NCBI GenBank assembly: GCA_003001795.1
Contig: PVNI01000006.1
Coordinates: forward strand, 242,500-306,499
Direction of reading: 5' to 3'
DNA from: Actinomadura viridilutea
GTDB taxonomy: Bacteria > Actinomycetota > Actinomycetes > Streptosporangiales > Streptosporangiaceae
Length of the DNA stretch: 64,000 nucleotides
Shown: piece after piece, positions 29,786 to 37,891 of the stretch
Position numbering within the stretch: the first letter of the stretch is position 1
Layout of the letters: each line of letters starts with the position of its first letter
Notes under the pieces: model-generated
What the model saw: only the letters and a program-made list of their open reading frames with translations
Told to the model about the DNA's origin: nothing
The model's database searches: none
Translations under genes and position numbers: made by a program

Positions 29786-30934
29786 ATGTCTGCCACCGCC
29801 GAACCTGCCGCCGCCGAGACCGCCGGGACGAGGACGCCCGCGAAGCTCGTCTTCGCGGCGCCCCGCAGGGCCAAGCCGCCGCGCCACCTGGCGGACCTCA
29901 CCCCCGCCGAACGCCGGGAGGCCGTCGCCGCGCTCGGCGAGAAGCCGTTCCGGGCCGACCAGCTGTCCCGCCACTACTTCGCCCGTCTGGTCGACGACCC
30001 GGCGCAGATGACCGACCTGCCCGCCGCCACACGGGAGCGGCTGACGGCGGAGCTGCTGCCTACCCTGCTCACCCCCGTGCGGGAGCTGTCGTGCGACGGG
30101 GGCACGACGTTGAAGACGGTCTGGAAGGCCTTCGACGGCGTGCTGTTCGAATCCGTGCTGATGCGCTACCCCGATCGCGCCACCATGTGCGTGTCGTCTC
30201 AGGCGGGCTGCGGCATGAACTGCCCGTTCTGCGCCACCGGCCAGGCGGGGCTCACCCGCAACCTGTCCACCGCCGAGATCGTCGAGCAGGTCACGGCGGG
30301 GGCGCGCGCCATGGCCGCCGGCCGCATCCCGGGCGGGCCGGGACGCGTCTCCAACATCGTCTTCATGGGCATGGGGGAGCCTCTGGCCAACTACAAGGCC
30401 GTCCTGGGGGCCATCCGGCGCATCACCGACCCCAGCCCGCGCGGGCTCGGCATCTCCCAGCGCGCCGTCACCGTCTCCACGGTGGGGCTCGTCCCCGCCA
30501 TGGAGAAGCTGGCCGCCGAGGGACTGTCCGTGCGGCTCGCGGTGTCCCTGCACGCCCCCGACGACGAGCTGCGCGACGAGCTCGTGCCGGTCAACAACCG
30601 GTGGAAGGTGCGCGAGGTGCTGGACGCGGCCTGGGCCTACGCCGACCGCACCGGCCGCCGCGTCTCCATCGAGTACGCCCTGATCAAGGACGTCAACGAC
30701 CAGGCGTGGCGGGCGGATCTTCTCGGAAGGCTCTTGCGCGGGCACCTCGTCCACGTCAATCTGATCCCGTTGAACCCCACGCCGGGATCCAAGTGGACCG
30801 CCTCCCGGCCCCGGGACGAGCGCGAGTTCGTCCGCCGGCTGGAGGCGCACGGGGTGCCGGTCACGGTTCGCGACACCCGAGGGAGAGAGATCGACGGGGC
30901 CTGCGGCCAGCTGGCCGCGACCACCGGGAAGTAG
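29786..30934 (+). CDS. rlmN: Dual-specificity 23S rRNA/tRNA adenine C2-methyltransferase
   Basis: RlmN is a radical SAM enzyme that methylates C2 of A2503 in 23S rRNA and A37 in some tRNAs. The 382-residue product has the CxxxCxxC cluster in [19 protein letters not shown], the SAM-binding GMGEPLANY, the STVGLVPAM and [17 protein letters not shown] segments. The mechanistic C-terminal Cys is in [10 protein letters not shown]-terminal sequence [25 protein letters not shown] is also typical. I start at ATG 29786; the upstream open frame overlaps the divergent SUFU promoter. The position after cdsA matches M. tuberculosis. Confidence 0.96.
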   Translation: MSATAEPAAAETAGTRTPAKLVFAAPRRAKPPRHLADLTPAERREAVAALGEKPFRADQLSRHYFARLVDDPAQMTDLPAATRERLTAELLPTLLTPVRELSCDGGTTLKTVWKAFDGVLFESVLMRYPDRATMCVSSQAGCGMNCPFCATGQAGLTRNLSTAEIVEQVTAGARAMAAGRIPGGPGRVSNIVFMGMGEPLANYKAVLGAIRRITDPSPRGLGISQRAVTVSTVGLVPAMEKLAAEGLSVRLAVSLHAPDDELRDELVPVNNRWKVREVLDAAWAYADRTGRRVSIEYALIKDVNDQAWRADLLGRLLRGHLVHVNLIPLNPTPGSKWTASRPRDEREFVRRLEAHGVPVTVRDTRGREIDGACGQLAATTGK

Positions 30935-31018
30935 CGGGCCCGAAGGGACGCCGCGCCGTCTCCGGGCGAGGCGGCCCCGGACGGCGCCGCTCGGACGCAC
31001 GCTGAGGAGTCCGGTGCC

Positions 31019-31525
31019 GTGAAGACGGGGATGCGCCTGCCGGTGGCGTTGCGCGGGTACGACCGCGCCCAGGTGGACGGACTGCTGCGCAGGATCGGCG
31101 ACGCCCTGCAGGGCCGCACGGTCGTGACCGCGGACGAGGTGCGCCGGACCCGTTTCGACATCGTCCTGCGCGGCTACGAGACGCGCGCGGTGGACGAGCT
31201 GCTGCGCGAATGCGTCCTGGAACTGCAGGCCGCGGCGCCGATCGGGCGGCGCCCGCGGCGGCCCCGGGTGCACACCGGGTGGCTCATCACGTGGATCCAG
31301 AACGCTCGGTTCTCCGGCTCGGGCGTGCGCGCGGGATACGACGTGCGGGACGTGGACGCGTTCCTCGACCGCGTCATCGACGGGCTGCGCGGCGTGGCGC
31401 CGCCGGTGACCGCCCGGGATGTCCGCGAAAGCGTCTTTCGCACGGTCCGCCTGGGGCCGGGCTACGACGAACGCGAGGTCGACGAGTTCCTGGTCCAGCT
31501 CGCGGGCGCGCTCGAAGCCCGCTGA
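31019..31525 (+). CDS. Short DivIVA-like protein with four GYD repeats
   Basis: The 168-residue protein consists of four similar units, each with GY[DE]xxxVDxxL: LRGYDRAQVDGLLRRI, LRGYETRAVDELLREC, RAGYDVRDVDAFLDRV and GPGYDEREVDEFLVQL. This is the N-terminal lipid-binding motif of DivIVA/Wag31-type proteins. Between units 2 and 3 is a basic and hydrophobic link (GRRPRRPRVHTGWLITWIQNA). The long coiled coil of true DivIVA is missing, so it is unlikely to be the polar-growth scaffold. Start is GTG 31019, 84 bases after rlmN. A role at curved membrane is inference. Confidence 0.8.
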   Translation: MKTGMRLPVALRGYDRAQVDGLLRRIGDALQGRTVVTADEVRRTRFDIVLRGYETRAVDELLRECVLELQAAAPIGRRPRRPRVHTGWLITWIQNARFSGSGVRAGYDVRDVDAFLDRVIDGLRGVAPPVTARDVRESVFRTVRLGPGYDEREVDEFLVQLAGALEAR

Positions 31526-31590
31526 CGCGGTTATCCACAATCTCCGCGGGCCCTGGTCAACACCCCGCGGCACGCGCGACGCTACGTGAC

Positions 31591-32412
31591 ATGGACCACT
31601 TCACCGTTCAACGTCAGCGGCTGCGCTCCATGTTCGGCGTCTTCTTCGGCCCCGAAGTCATCGAGGCGATCCTGGCGCTCGTCCGGCCCGCGCTGCGCCT
31701 CGGCCCGGACGGCGCGGCGGCGGTGCGGTTCGGCGGCACGCCGCTGCTGCCCGCCGGCGCGCCGTGGCCGACCTGGAACGGCCGCCCGCTCGACTTCCTC
31801 TGCGCGGTCGACTTCGGTGAGCTGGCCGCGGTTCTGAAAGTCCCCGGCCTGCCCACCGAAGGGCAGGCCGCCCTCTACTACGCCAGCGCCATCCCCCGCC
31901 CCTGGGGGGACGAGCCCGGCCAGCGCGACGGCTGGCGGCTCCTCACCGGTGACCTCGTGGAGGCCGAGCCGCCCGAAGGCACGGTGTCGTACCCGTCCCG
32001 AACCCTGCGGGCGGCGCCGCTCCTCTCCCTCCCCGCACCCCAGGAGCCCGTCCTGCGGCAACTGGAGAACACCTACAGCGGGACCCTCCAGGTGTACGAG
32101 CAGTTGCACGCCGCCTGGCTGCAGCACACATGGCCGGACGACACCCCCGCGCACCAGATCGGCGGATGGCCGGCGCTCGTCCAAGGCCCCCTCGACCCCG
32201 GAAGCCGCCGCACGTCGGAAGAACGCGCCCCCGGCACCTCGTCGTCGTCCGGTGACGACGAGGGCGCCGCCGCCGAGGATTGGGACCTCCTCCTGCAGCT
32301 CGACTCGGATCCCGGCCTCGACTGGCATTGGGGCGATCCCGGTCGCGTCTACGTCAGCATCTGCCGGGACCAGCCCCTCCACGACGCGTGGCTCACCCTC
32401 CAAGCCACCTGA
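31591..32412 (+). CDS. YwqG / DUF1963 family protein
   Basis: The 273-residue soluble protein has the DUF1963 pattern: RFGGTPLLPAGAPWPTWNGR, a common start of the domain, PLDFLCAVDFGELA, and a final HWGDPGRVYVSICRDQ. Between them is HQIGGWPALVQGPL, another family hallmark. The family is widespread and its function is not established; some members are proposed immunity proteins. ATG 31591 is used because conserved sequence begins right after it. It follows the DivIVA-like gene by 65 bases and is convergent with the ABC permease. Confidence 0.84.
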   Translation: MDHFTVQRQRLRSMFGVFFGPEVIEAILALVRPALRLGPDGAAAVRFGGTPLLPAGAPWPTWNGRPLDFLCAVDFGELAAVLKVPGLPTEGQAALYYASAIPRPWGDEPGQRDGWRLLTGDLVEAEPPEGTVSYPSRTLRAAPLLSLPAPQEPVLRQLENTYSGTLQVYEQLHAAWLQHTWPDDTPAHQIGGWPALVQGPLDPGSRRTSEERAPGTSSSSGDDEGAAAEDWDLLLQLDSDPGLDWHWGDPGRVYVSICRDQPLHDAWLTLQAT

Positions 32413-32454
32413 CCGTGAACCGGACCTCCAGCGTCGCGTCCGCACGCTCCTCGG

Positions 32455-33138
32455 TCACGGACGGTTGCGGCGGGCCGCGATGTAGACGAGGGCCACCGCC
32501 GCGGACCACAGCGCCAGGTGGACGGCGAGTCCGGGGAAGGCCGTGACGAGCCCGTCGGGGCCGTCGTGCGCCGCGCGCAGCCACTCCACCATCGGCACGG
32601 CCGCCCACGACAGCGGGCTCATGCTGAGCAGCAGAGCGGCGGTCACGCCGCCGAGCAGCGTGAGCAGCGAGAGGCCCGGATGCGGCACGACGGCCCGGCT
32701 GGCGCACGCGCCCAGCACCGTCGCGCAGGCCGCCACGAGCGCGTTCAGCGCCGCGCCCGCCAGCACGGCGCCGCCGACGCCGGCCGACAGCGCCTGGGCC
32801 GTCGGCACGGCGAGCAGCAGGCCGGTGAGGCACAGGTTCACCGCGTACGCGGCGACCGGCCCGGCGAGCACGTGCGCCAGCCGAGACGGCGCGGCGGTCT
32901 CCGACAGAGCGCGCTGCTCGTCAGGCTGGGTGTCCAGCAGCAACCGAGCCGTCCACGCCCACACGGGGAATGCGAACGCCGCCACGTCCCCGAACGTCCC
33001 CGTGGCCAGCCTGCGCGCGTCGTCACCGCCGACCCCCTGCAGCACCACCGCCGAGAACAGAAGCACGGCGATCACAGGGGGCAGCACCCGAAGGGACCGG
33101 ACGTATCCGGCCACATGGAAGCGAACGAGGGCGATCAC
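32455..33138 (-). CDS. ABC exporter membrane subunit
   Basis: The 227-residue product is an integral membrane protein with about six hydrophobic segments (for example LRVLPPVIAVLLFSAVVLQG, VNLCLTGLLLAVPTAQAL, LSLLTLLGGVTAALLLSM). It carries a charged cytoplasmic region LLLDTQPDEQRALSETAAPSR near residue 75. No enzyme motif is visible. Its GTG overlaps the stop codon of the adjacent ATPase, so the two form a two-gene transporter operon resembling ABC-2 type exporters. The substrate cannot be told from sequence. An upstream in-frame extension to 33288 belongs to the ATPase coding region and is rejected. Confidence 0.82.
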   Translation of the reverse strand: MIALVRFHVAGYVRSLRVLPPVIAVLLFSAVVLQGVGGDDARRLATGTFGDVAAFAFPVWAWTARLLLDTQPDEQRALSETAAPSRLAHVLAGPVAAYAVNLCLTGLLLAVPTAQALSAGVGGAVLAGAALNALVAACATVLGACASRAVVPHPGLSLLTLLGGVTAALLLSMSPLSWAAVPMVEWLRAAHDGPDGLVTAFPGLAVHLALWSAAVALVYIAARRNRP

Positions 33139-34415
33139 CGGTCGCTCCTCCGCACCCGGTACCCGTCCGCGCGGAGCTTGGCCTCGACGTCGTCCGCCTC
33201 GTCCACCCGCACCACGACCTCCAACACGGCCCAACCCTCCTCTGCCGCGCCCAGGCCTGGCGCACCGTCGCCTCCCGCCTCCCCGCAAGGCCCGCCCACC
33301 CGCGCCTGCGAGGCATCAGAGGCCGGGATGTCGCTGACTGGGGAGGGAGGGTCGCTTATGTGTGTTCTGTAGGCATCAGGTGCTGCGTCGTTGGCCGGGG
33401 CGGAGGGCTCGCCCATGCGCGCCGCGGGGGCTGCTGGCGCCGGACTTTTACTGGTCGGGGCGGAAGGATCGCTCGTGCGTGCCCCTGAAGTACGCCGTGC
33501 CGTGCGCCGTATGACACGGCCGAGTGATCCCGCCCTGTCGCGGGCAGCGTCGTTCGGCGTTCCGTCGGGCTCTGGTGGACCGGAGATGTCCGGCACTGCC
33601 GCTGAAGTCCTCGGCTCGGACGGCGAGGCCGGTGCCTGACCGTCCGGCACAGGTTGCAGCGACGCTGATTCCGGCGCTGCCGGCCGTACTCCTTGACCGG
33701 ACGGCGAGGCCGGTGCCTGACCGTCCGGCACAGGTGGCAGCGACGCTGATTCCGGCGCTGCCGGCCGTACCCCTTGACCGGACGGTGGAAAGACCGGCGT
33801 GGATTCCTCGGCGCCGGTGACGGGATGGACGGTGCCGTCCGCGACGCGGACGCGGTGGACGTCCGGGCGGCCGTCCAGGCAGCGCTGATGGTCGCTGAGG
33901 ACGACGGTGGCGCCTTCGGCCGCCAGCTCGGCGAGCAGGTCCGGGAGCGCCCCGCGGGTTTCGGCGTCCAGACCGGCGAACGGTTCGTCCAGCACCAGCA
34001 AGCCGGGCCCGGCGAGGAACGCCTGCGCCAAGCCGATCTTGTGGGCGCTGCCCTTGGACATTTCCGACAGCCGGACGTCGAGCACATGCGCGAACCGCAG
34101 CCGGTCGGCCAAGTCGTCGATGGCCGACACGGACACGCGCCGCACAGCGGCCATGTGCGACAGGTAGGAGCGCGCCGTGAACGGCTGCCCGACGGGGAAG
34201 CGTTCGGGCGCATAGCCGACGTGCCGCGGGCGTCCGATGATCCTGCCGCGCCGGGGCGAGCGCAGACCGGCGACGAGGCGCAGCAGGGTGGACTTCCCGA
34301 CACCGTTGTGCCCGGTCACCTCGGTGATGCGACCGGGCGGAAGCGACAGCGAGACGTCCCGCAGTATCCAGGGCCCCTTCCTGGTGTAGCGGAAGGCGAC
34401 GTCGTCCATGCGCAT
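33135..34415 (-). CDS. ABC transporter ATPase with long Pro/Ser/Ala-rich tail
   Basis: The first 200 residues form an ABC nucleotide-binding domain: Walker A GHNGVGKSTLLRLVAG, a degenerate signature LSEMSKGSAHKIGLAQAF, Walker B GLLVLDEPFAGLD and switch VVLSDHQR. About 190 residues of low-complexity Pro, Ser, Ala and Thr follow, including a 27-residue unit present twice. A short folded-looking end (GWAVLEVVVRVDEADDVEAK) closes the 426-residue protein. ATG 34415 lies 9 bases after a TATTCT -10, so the message is probably leaderless; ATG 34409 is an alternative. The partner permease gene overlaps its stop. Substrate unknown. Confidence 0.86.
   Translation of the reverse strand: MRMDDVAFRYTRKGPWILRDVSLSLPPGRITEVTGHNGVGKSTLLRLVAGLRSPRRGRIIGRPRHVGYAPERFPVGQPFTARSYLSHMAAVRRVSVSAIDDLADRLRFAHVLDVRLSEMSKGSAHKIGLAQAFLAGPGLLVLDEPFAGLDAETRGALPDLLAELAAEGATVVLSDHQRCLDGRPDVHRVRVADGTVHPVTGAEESTPVFPPSGQGVRPAAPESASLPPVPDGQAPASPSGQGVRPAAPESASLQPVPDGQAPASPSEPRTSAAVPDISGPPEPDGTPNDAARDRAGSLGRVIRRTARRTSGARTSDPSAPTSKSPAPAAPAARMGEPSAPANDAAPDAYRTHISDPPSPVSDIPASDASQARVGGPCGEAGGDGAPGLGAAEEGWAVLEVVVRVDEADDVEAKLRADGYRVRRSDR
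33631..33786 (-). repeat. Tandem 81-bp in-frame duplication in ABC ATPase tail
   Basis: Two adjacent copies of an 81-bp unit start at about 33631 and 33712 and differ at only a few positions. On the coding strand they give two copies of a 27-residue segment beginning SGQGVRPAAPESASL. The duplication keeps the frame. Confidence 0.85.
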
Positions 34416-34424
34416 GGACGCCAG

Positions 34425-34430
34425 AGAATA
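34425..34430 (-). promoter_or_regulatory. -10 hexamer (TATTCT) of the ABC exporter operon
   Basis: TATTCT on the reverse strand ends 9 bases before the chosen ATG of the ATPase gene, in an otherwise GC-rich context. The spacing implies transcription starting at or next to the start codon. No convincing -35 element is present. Confidence 0.5.
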
Positions 34431-34513
34431 AAGTCGGCGGTGTAAGGGCGGCGTTAGCCGTCCGGCACCTGCTTTCCGTGCCGCCCGAACCCGCGTCCGC
34501 ATGGGAGAACCAC

Positions 34514-34993
34514 GTGTCCGGCAAGCCCTGCCTGTTCTGCGAGATCGTCAAGGGTGAGCGTCCAGCCCACCTGGTGCTGGAGACCGCGGACGCGGTGGCG
34601 TTCCTGGACGCCCGGCCGTTGTTCAAGGGGCACACGCTGCTGGTGCCGCGTGAGCACATCGAGACGCTGCCGGACTTGCCGGAGCACATGCTCGGCCCGT
34701 TCTTCGCGCATGCCAGGCGGCTTGCGATGGCCATGGAGACGGCGCTGGGCGCCGCGGGCTCGTTCGTGGCGATGAACAACAAGGTGAGCCAGAGCGTCCC
34801 CCACCTGCACGTCCACGTGGTACCGCGGAACCGCAAGGACGGGCTGCGCGGGTTCTTCTGGCCGCGCCACAAGTACGCCTCGGATGAGGAGGCCGCCGCC
34901 TACGCAGCCCGCCTCCGCGACGCTCTCGGGCGGGGGAGTGCAGTCGCGCGGGATGACGGGGCGGGGGTGGCTCAGCGGGCGCCCCAAGAGTAG
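34514..34993 (+). CDS. HIT-family (histidine triad) hydrolase
   Basis: HIT proteins cleave nucleotide phosphoramidates or dinucleoside polyphosphates. The 159-residue product starts SGKPCLFCEIVKGERPAHLVLE and has GHTLLVPREHIETLPDLP and the triad SVPHLHVHVVPR, in which the middle His is the nucleophile. GTG 34514 is chosen because GGGAGAA lies about 8 bases upstream; an earlier GTG at 34478 adds 12 poorly conserved residues. The C-terminal 25 residues are variable. Its last 22 bases overlap the 3' end of the convergent Lrp/AsnC gene. Confidence 0.92.
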   Translation: MSGKPCLFCEIVKGERPAHLVLETADAVAFLDARPLFKGHTLLVPREHIETLPDLPEHMLGPFFAHARRLAMAMETALGAAGSFVAMNNKVSQSVPHLHVHVVPRNRKDGLRGFFWPRHKYASDEEAAAYAARLRDALGRGSAVARDDGAGVAQRAPQE

Positions 34994-35472
34994 GTCTGCT
35001 TGCAGAGCTTCAGATAGACGAAGCTTTCCGTGGACACGACGCCGTCGATGGCGCGGATCCGGCCGAGGAGTTCGAGGAGTCGGGCGTCGTCCTCGCAGAC
35101 CGCTTCGAGGAGGATGTCGAACGAGCCGGCGGTGATGACCACGTGATCTGTCTCCTCGATGGCGGCGAGGTCGTCGGCGATGCGTTCCAGGTCGCCCTCG
35201 CACTTGACACCGATCATGAGGCGTCGTTTGAAGCCGAGCATGCGGGGGTCGGCGATGCCGACGATCTGCACCACCCCGGCGTCCAGGAGTTTTTGCACCC
35301 GTTGGCGGACGGCGGCCTCCGACAGGCCGACGGCCTTGCCGATCGCCGCATAGGAGCGGCGCCCGTCCTGCTGGAGCTGCTCGATGATCTGCCTGGCCGT
35401 CTCGTCGAGCTGGACACCCGGCGGCGTCGGGCGGCGCGGGGCGGGCCGCTGCGCCGGGGAACGCTCGGTCAT
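34972..35472 (-). CDS. Lrp/AsnC-family transcriptional regulator
   Basis: The 166-residue regulator has an N-terminal winged helix-turn-helix (LDETARQIIEQLQQDGRRSYAAIGKAVGLSEAAVRQRVQKLLDAGVV, about residues 22-68). A C-terminal RAM/AsnC ligand domain follows (GFKRRLMIGVKCEG, VVITAGSFDILLEAVCED). Such proteins sense amino acids or related metabolites. It is divergent from a polyamine-type import operon and a decayed dehydrogenase, with a large symmetric operator between, so it probably controls that operon and itself. GAGGAGAGAGC precedes the ATG at 35472. Confidence 0.93.
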   Translation of the reverse strand: MTERSPAQRPAPRRPTPPGVQLDETARQIIEQLQQDGRRSYAAIGKAVGLSEAAVRQRVQKLLDAGVVQIVGIADPRMLGFKRRLMIGVKCEGDLERIADDLAAIEETDHVVITAGSFDILLEAVCEDDARLLELLGRIRAIDGVVSTESFVYLKLCKQTYSWGAR

Positions 35473-35489
35473 GCTCTCTCCTCGCTGCG

Positions 35490-35561
35490 GTATCGTGGTT
35501 GCGAAGAAGACATTTCAAGTGTTTTCGTTGTAGTCCTGGAGCCTAACAACGGAATCACTTG
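35490..35561. promoter_or_regulatory. Lrp-type operator and regulator promoter
   Basis: A two-part perfect dyad shares one centre at 35538/35539. The outer arms are CAAGTG (35516-35521) and CACTTG (35556-35561); the inner arms are GTTGT (35527-35531) and ACAAC (35546-35550). The region is AT-rich for this genome. On the reverse strand TTGAAA (35513-35518), a 17-base spacer and CGATAC (35490-35495) form a credible promoter for the regulator, and its -35 overlaps the outer arm. Autoregulation is inferred. Confidence 0.7.
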
Positions 35562-35608
35562 TATTCCCGGAGATCCTCTGTGGAGGTCGGGGCGGAGCGG
35601 ACACACCG

Positions 35609-36712
35609 GTGAAAGGGTCGATCGTGACCATCGACGGCGGGAGCGGGCTGCGCGACGTCATCGGCGGTCGGGAGGCGGACGCCGCTGACGGTCGCCCCGT
35701 CGAGGTGGTCGACCCGGGCGCCGGCTCGGAGCGTGCGGAGGCTTCTGAGCCGGGGGCCGAGGCGTCCGCGCCGGTCCCGCTGCGCGTCCTTGACGCGGTC
35801 GAGGGGCACACGCCGGCGGGCGTCCAGTGCCGCGCCGCCGGCAGGCCCGTCCGGATGACGCTGGACGAGGAGGTGCCGCCGATGGTCGACGACCTGCGCT
35901 TGTCCGCCGGGGCCGCCGGCGACCGCACGGAGCACCGCACCTCGTCGGTCCGGTGGGAGCCGGCCGGGGGGTGCACGCAGGCCACGCCGTGGATCCCTCC
36001 GATGACGACGGTGCCGACGGCGGGCGGCGCCGTGACGCTCCGGCCTTCGCGGTCCGCCGCCGAGTTCCTGTCGGCGGGCGTGTTCACCGTGGTGCGCGGT
36101 GACCGCGATACTGGACGGGCGATGGCCGACCACCCGATTCCGCAGGCGGTGTCGAACACCGAGAGCGCGCACGCCGACATGGCGGCGGTCGCCGCGGCGG
36201 CCGAGGAACTCAGGCGGGTCCGCCCGGAGCCGGGCGGCACGACACCGGCGGTGGTGTTCGACGACGCCGAGTCCGCCGCCACGGGGATCGCCGCGGCCGG
36301 GCGCCCCCGCGCCGCGCGGCGCGGAGGCGTCCCGCAGTCCGGGCGACGGCGCCGACGAACCCGCGCGGGTCCGGCCGGAGCGGGCGCCCGAGCACGCCGA
36401 GGCGCCGACCGGCGGCCGTCGGCGGTCCGCGGCAGGACGACGAGATGATCGAGGACGAGATCGTCGGCCCGGTCGTCGCCGTGCCGCGGCCCGGGCGCGG
36501 GGGCGCGAGCACGCGGCCCCGCGGCCATGGCCGGGCCATGAGGATGACCAGGGCGCTGCACTTAGACGCGGTGTGAGTCGACCCCCACGTACCGCCGGTG
36601 CCGGAACGGCCGCACGGCGGCTTTGAGCACTCCGGCACCGCACTGACCTGTCGAGTACGGCGTCGAGGACCACGCGCGCGTCGAGCACGTCGTGCACGAC
36701 ATCGTCGCCTGA
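35609..36712 (+). pseudogene. Decayed aminobutyraldehyde-type dehydrogenase
   Basis: The sequence follows an aldehyde dehydrogenase of the gamma-aminobutyraldehyde type from end to end but is badly damaged. Recognisable in order are LRDVIGG and DGRPVEVVDP, then PVRMTLDEEVPPMVD, EPAGGCTQATPW, GVFTVVRGDRDTGRAMADHP and GGTTPAVVFDDAES. In another frame come DDEMIEDEIVGPVVAV, GRAMRMTRAL and ERPHGGFEHSG, and back in the first frame EYGVEDHARVEHVVHDIVA. At least two frameshifts and an in-frame TGA (36574) are present, and the region of the catalytic Cys is lost. Length is about 100 codons short of the family. An intact copy would oxidise the aldehyde made from putrescine, fitting the polyamine importer downstream. 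Confidence 0.85.
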
Positions 36713-36739
36713 CGCCCCCGAGACCGTGAAGGACCCCCG

Positions 36740-37891
36740 ATGACCGAGACCAAGCACGCCGCGGCGCCCCCCGACGTGGGCGCCGCGCTCCCCGCGATCG
36801 AGCTCGCCGGCGTGGCCAAGGAGTACCGCGCGCACGGCGAGACGGTGGCCGCGGTGCGCGGGCTGGACCTGGAGATCGCGCAAGGGGAGTTCTTCTCCCT
36901 GCTCGGCCCGTCGGGCTGCGGCAAGACGACCACCCTGCGGATCATCGCCGGGTTCGAGGAGCCCACCGCCGGCAGGGTGTACCTGCACGGCGCCGACGTC
37001 ACCGGCGTCCCGGCCAACAAGCGCGACGTCAACATGGTGTTCCAGTCGTACGCGCTGTTCCCGCACATGAGCGTCTGGGACAACGTGGCGTTCGGGCTGC
37101 GCCGCCGCCGCGTCCCCAAGGAGGAGATCAGGGCGCGGGTCGGCGAGATGCTGGAGACCGTCGACCTGACCGGGCGCGAGAAGCGGCGCCCCGCCGAGCT
37201 GTCGGGCGGGCAGCAGCAGCGGGTCGCCCTGGCGCGGGCGCTGGTCAACCGTCCGCGCGCGCTGCTGCTGGACGAGCCGCTCGGCGCGCTGGACCAGAAG
37301 CTGCGGCAGGCCATGCAGGTCGAGCTGAAACGCATCCAGCGCGAGGTCGGCATCACGTTCGTGTACGTCACGCACGACCAGGGCGAGGCGCTGACGATGT
37401 CCGACCGGATCGCGGTGATGAACGACGGCCGGGTGGAGCAGCTCGGCACCCCGCGGGAGATCTACGAGCGTCCCGCCACCCGGTTCGTGGCCGGGTTCAT
37501 CGGCACGTCCAACCTGCTGGCGGGCGAGGTGGAGCGCATCGGCGACGGCCGCGCGGTGATCTCCTACGGTCCGGACGGGCGGATCGAGGTGCCGCTGCGG
37601 CCGGCGCTGCCGGCGGCGCCCGGCCGGCGGCTGGAGTTGACCGTGCGTCCGGAGAAGATCACCATCGGGACGGAACGGCCGGGCGGCGCGCTGTGCGCGG
37701 TCCGCGGTACCGTCACCGAGGTCGTCTACCTCGGCACCTCCACCAACTACAACGTCAGCACCGCGACCGGCGCGGACGTGGTCGTGTTCACCCAGAACGC
37801 CACCTCGGCCGACCATGTCGCGGCGCGGGGGGACACCGTCTGGCTGTCGTGGGAGCCGCGACACTCGTACGCCATGGGAGCAGCGCAATGA
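36740..37891 (+). CDS. potA: Polyamine-type ABC importer ATPase (PotA-like)
   Basis: The ATPase of a spermidine/putrescine-type ABC importer. The 383-residue product has Walker [14 protein letters not shown]-loop [23 protein letters not shown], signature [15 protein letters not shown], Walker [12 protein letters not shown] and switch His [16 protein letters not shown]-terminal TOBE domain begins about residue 285 ([13 protein letters not shown]). Length and TOBE domain match PotA. It follows the decayed dehydrogenase by 27 bases, with GAAGGA before its ATG, and overlaps potD at ATGA. Probably regulated by the divergent Lrp-type protein. Confidence 0.92.
   Translation: MTETKHAAAPPDVGAALPAIELAGVAKEYRAHGETVAAVRGLDLEIAQGEFFSLLGPSGCGKTTTLRIIAGFEEPTAGRVYLHGADVTGVPANKRDVNMVFQSYALFPHMSVWDNVAFGLRRRRVPKEEIRARVGEMLETVDLTGREKRRPAELSGGQQQRVALARALVNRPRALLLDEPLGALDQKLRQAMQVELKRIQREVGITFVYVTHDQGEALTMSDRIAVMNDGRVEQLGTPREIYERPATRFVAGFIGTSNLLAGEVERIGDGRAVISYGPDGRIEVPLRPALPAAPGRRLELTVRPEKITIGTERPGGALCAVRGTVTEVVYLGTSTNYNVSTATGADVVVFTQNATSADHVAARGDTVWLSWEPRHSYAMGAAQ

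Noticed and set aside
28529..31573. 1014-codon reverse frame as a SUFU fusion protein
   Set aside because: The extra N-terminal part is antisense to rlmN and the DivIVA-like gene; the SUFU protein begins at 29662.
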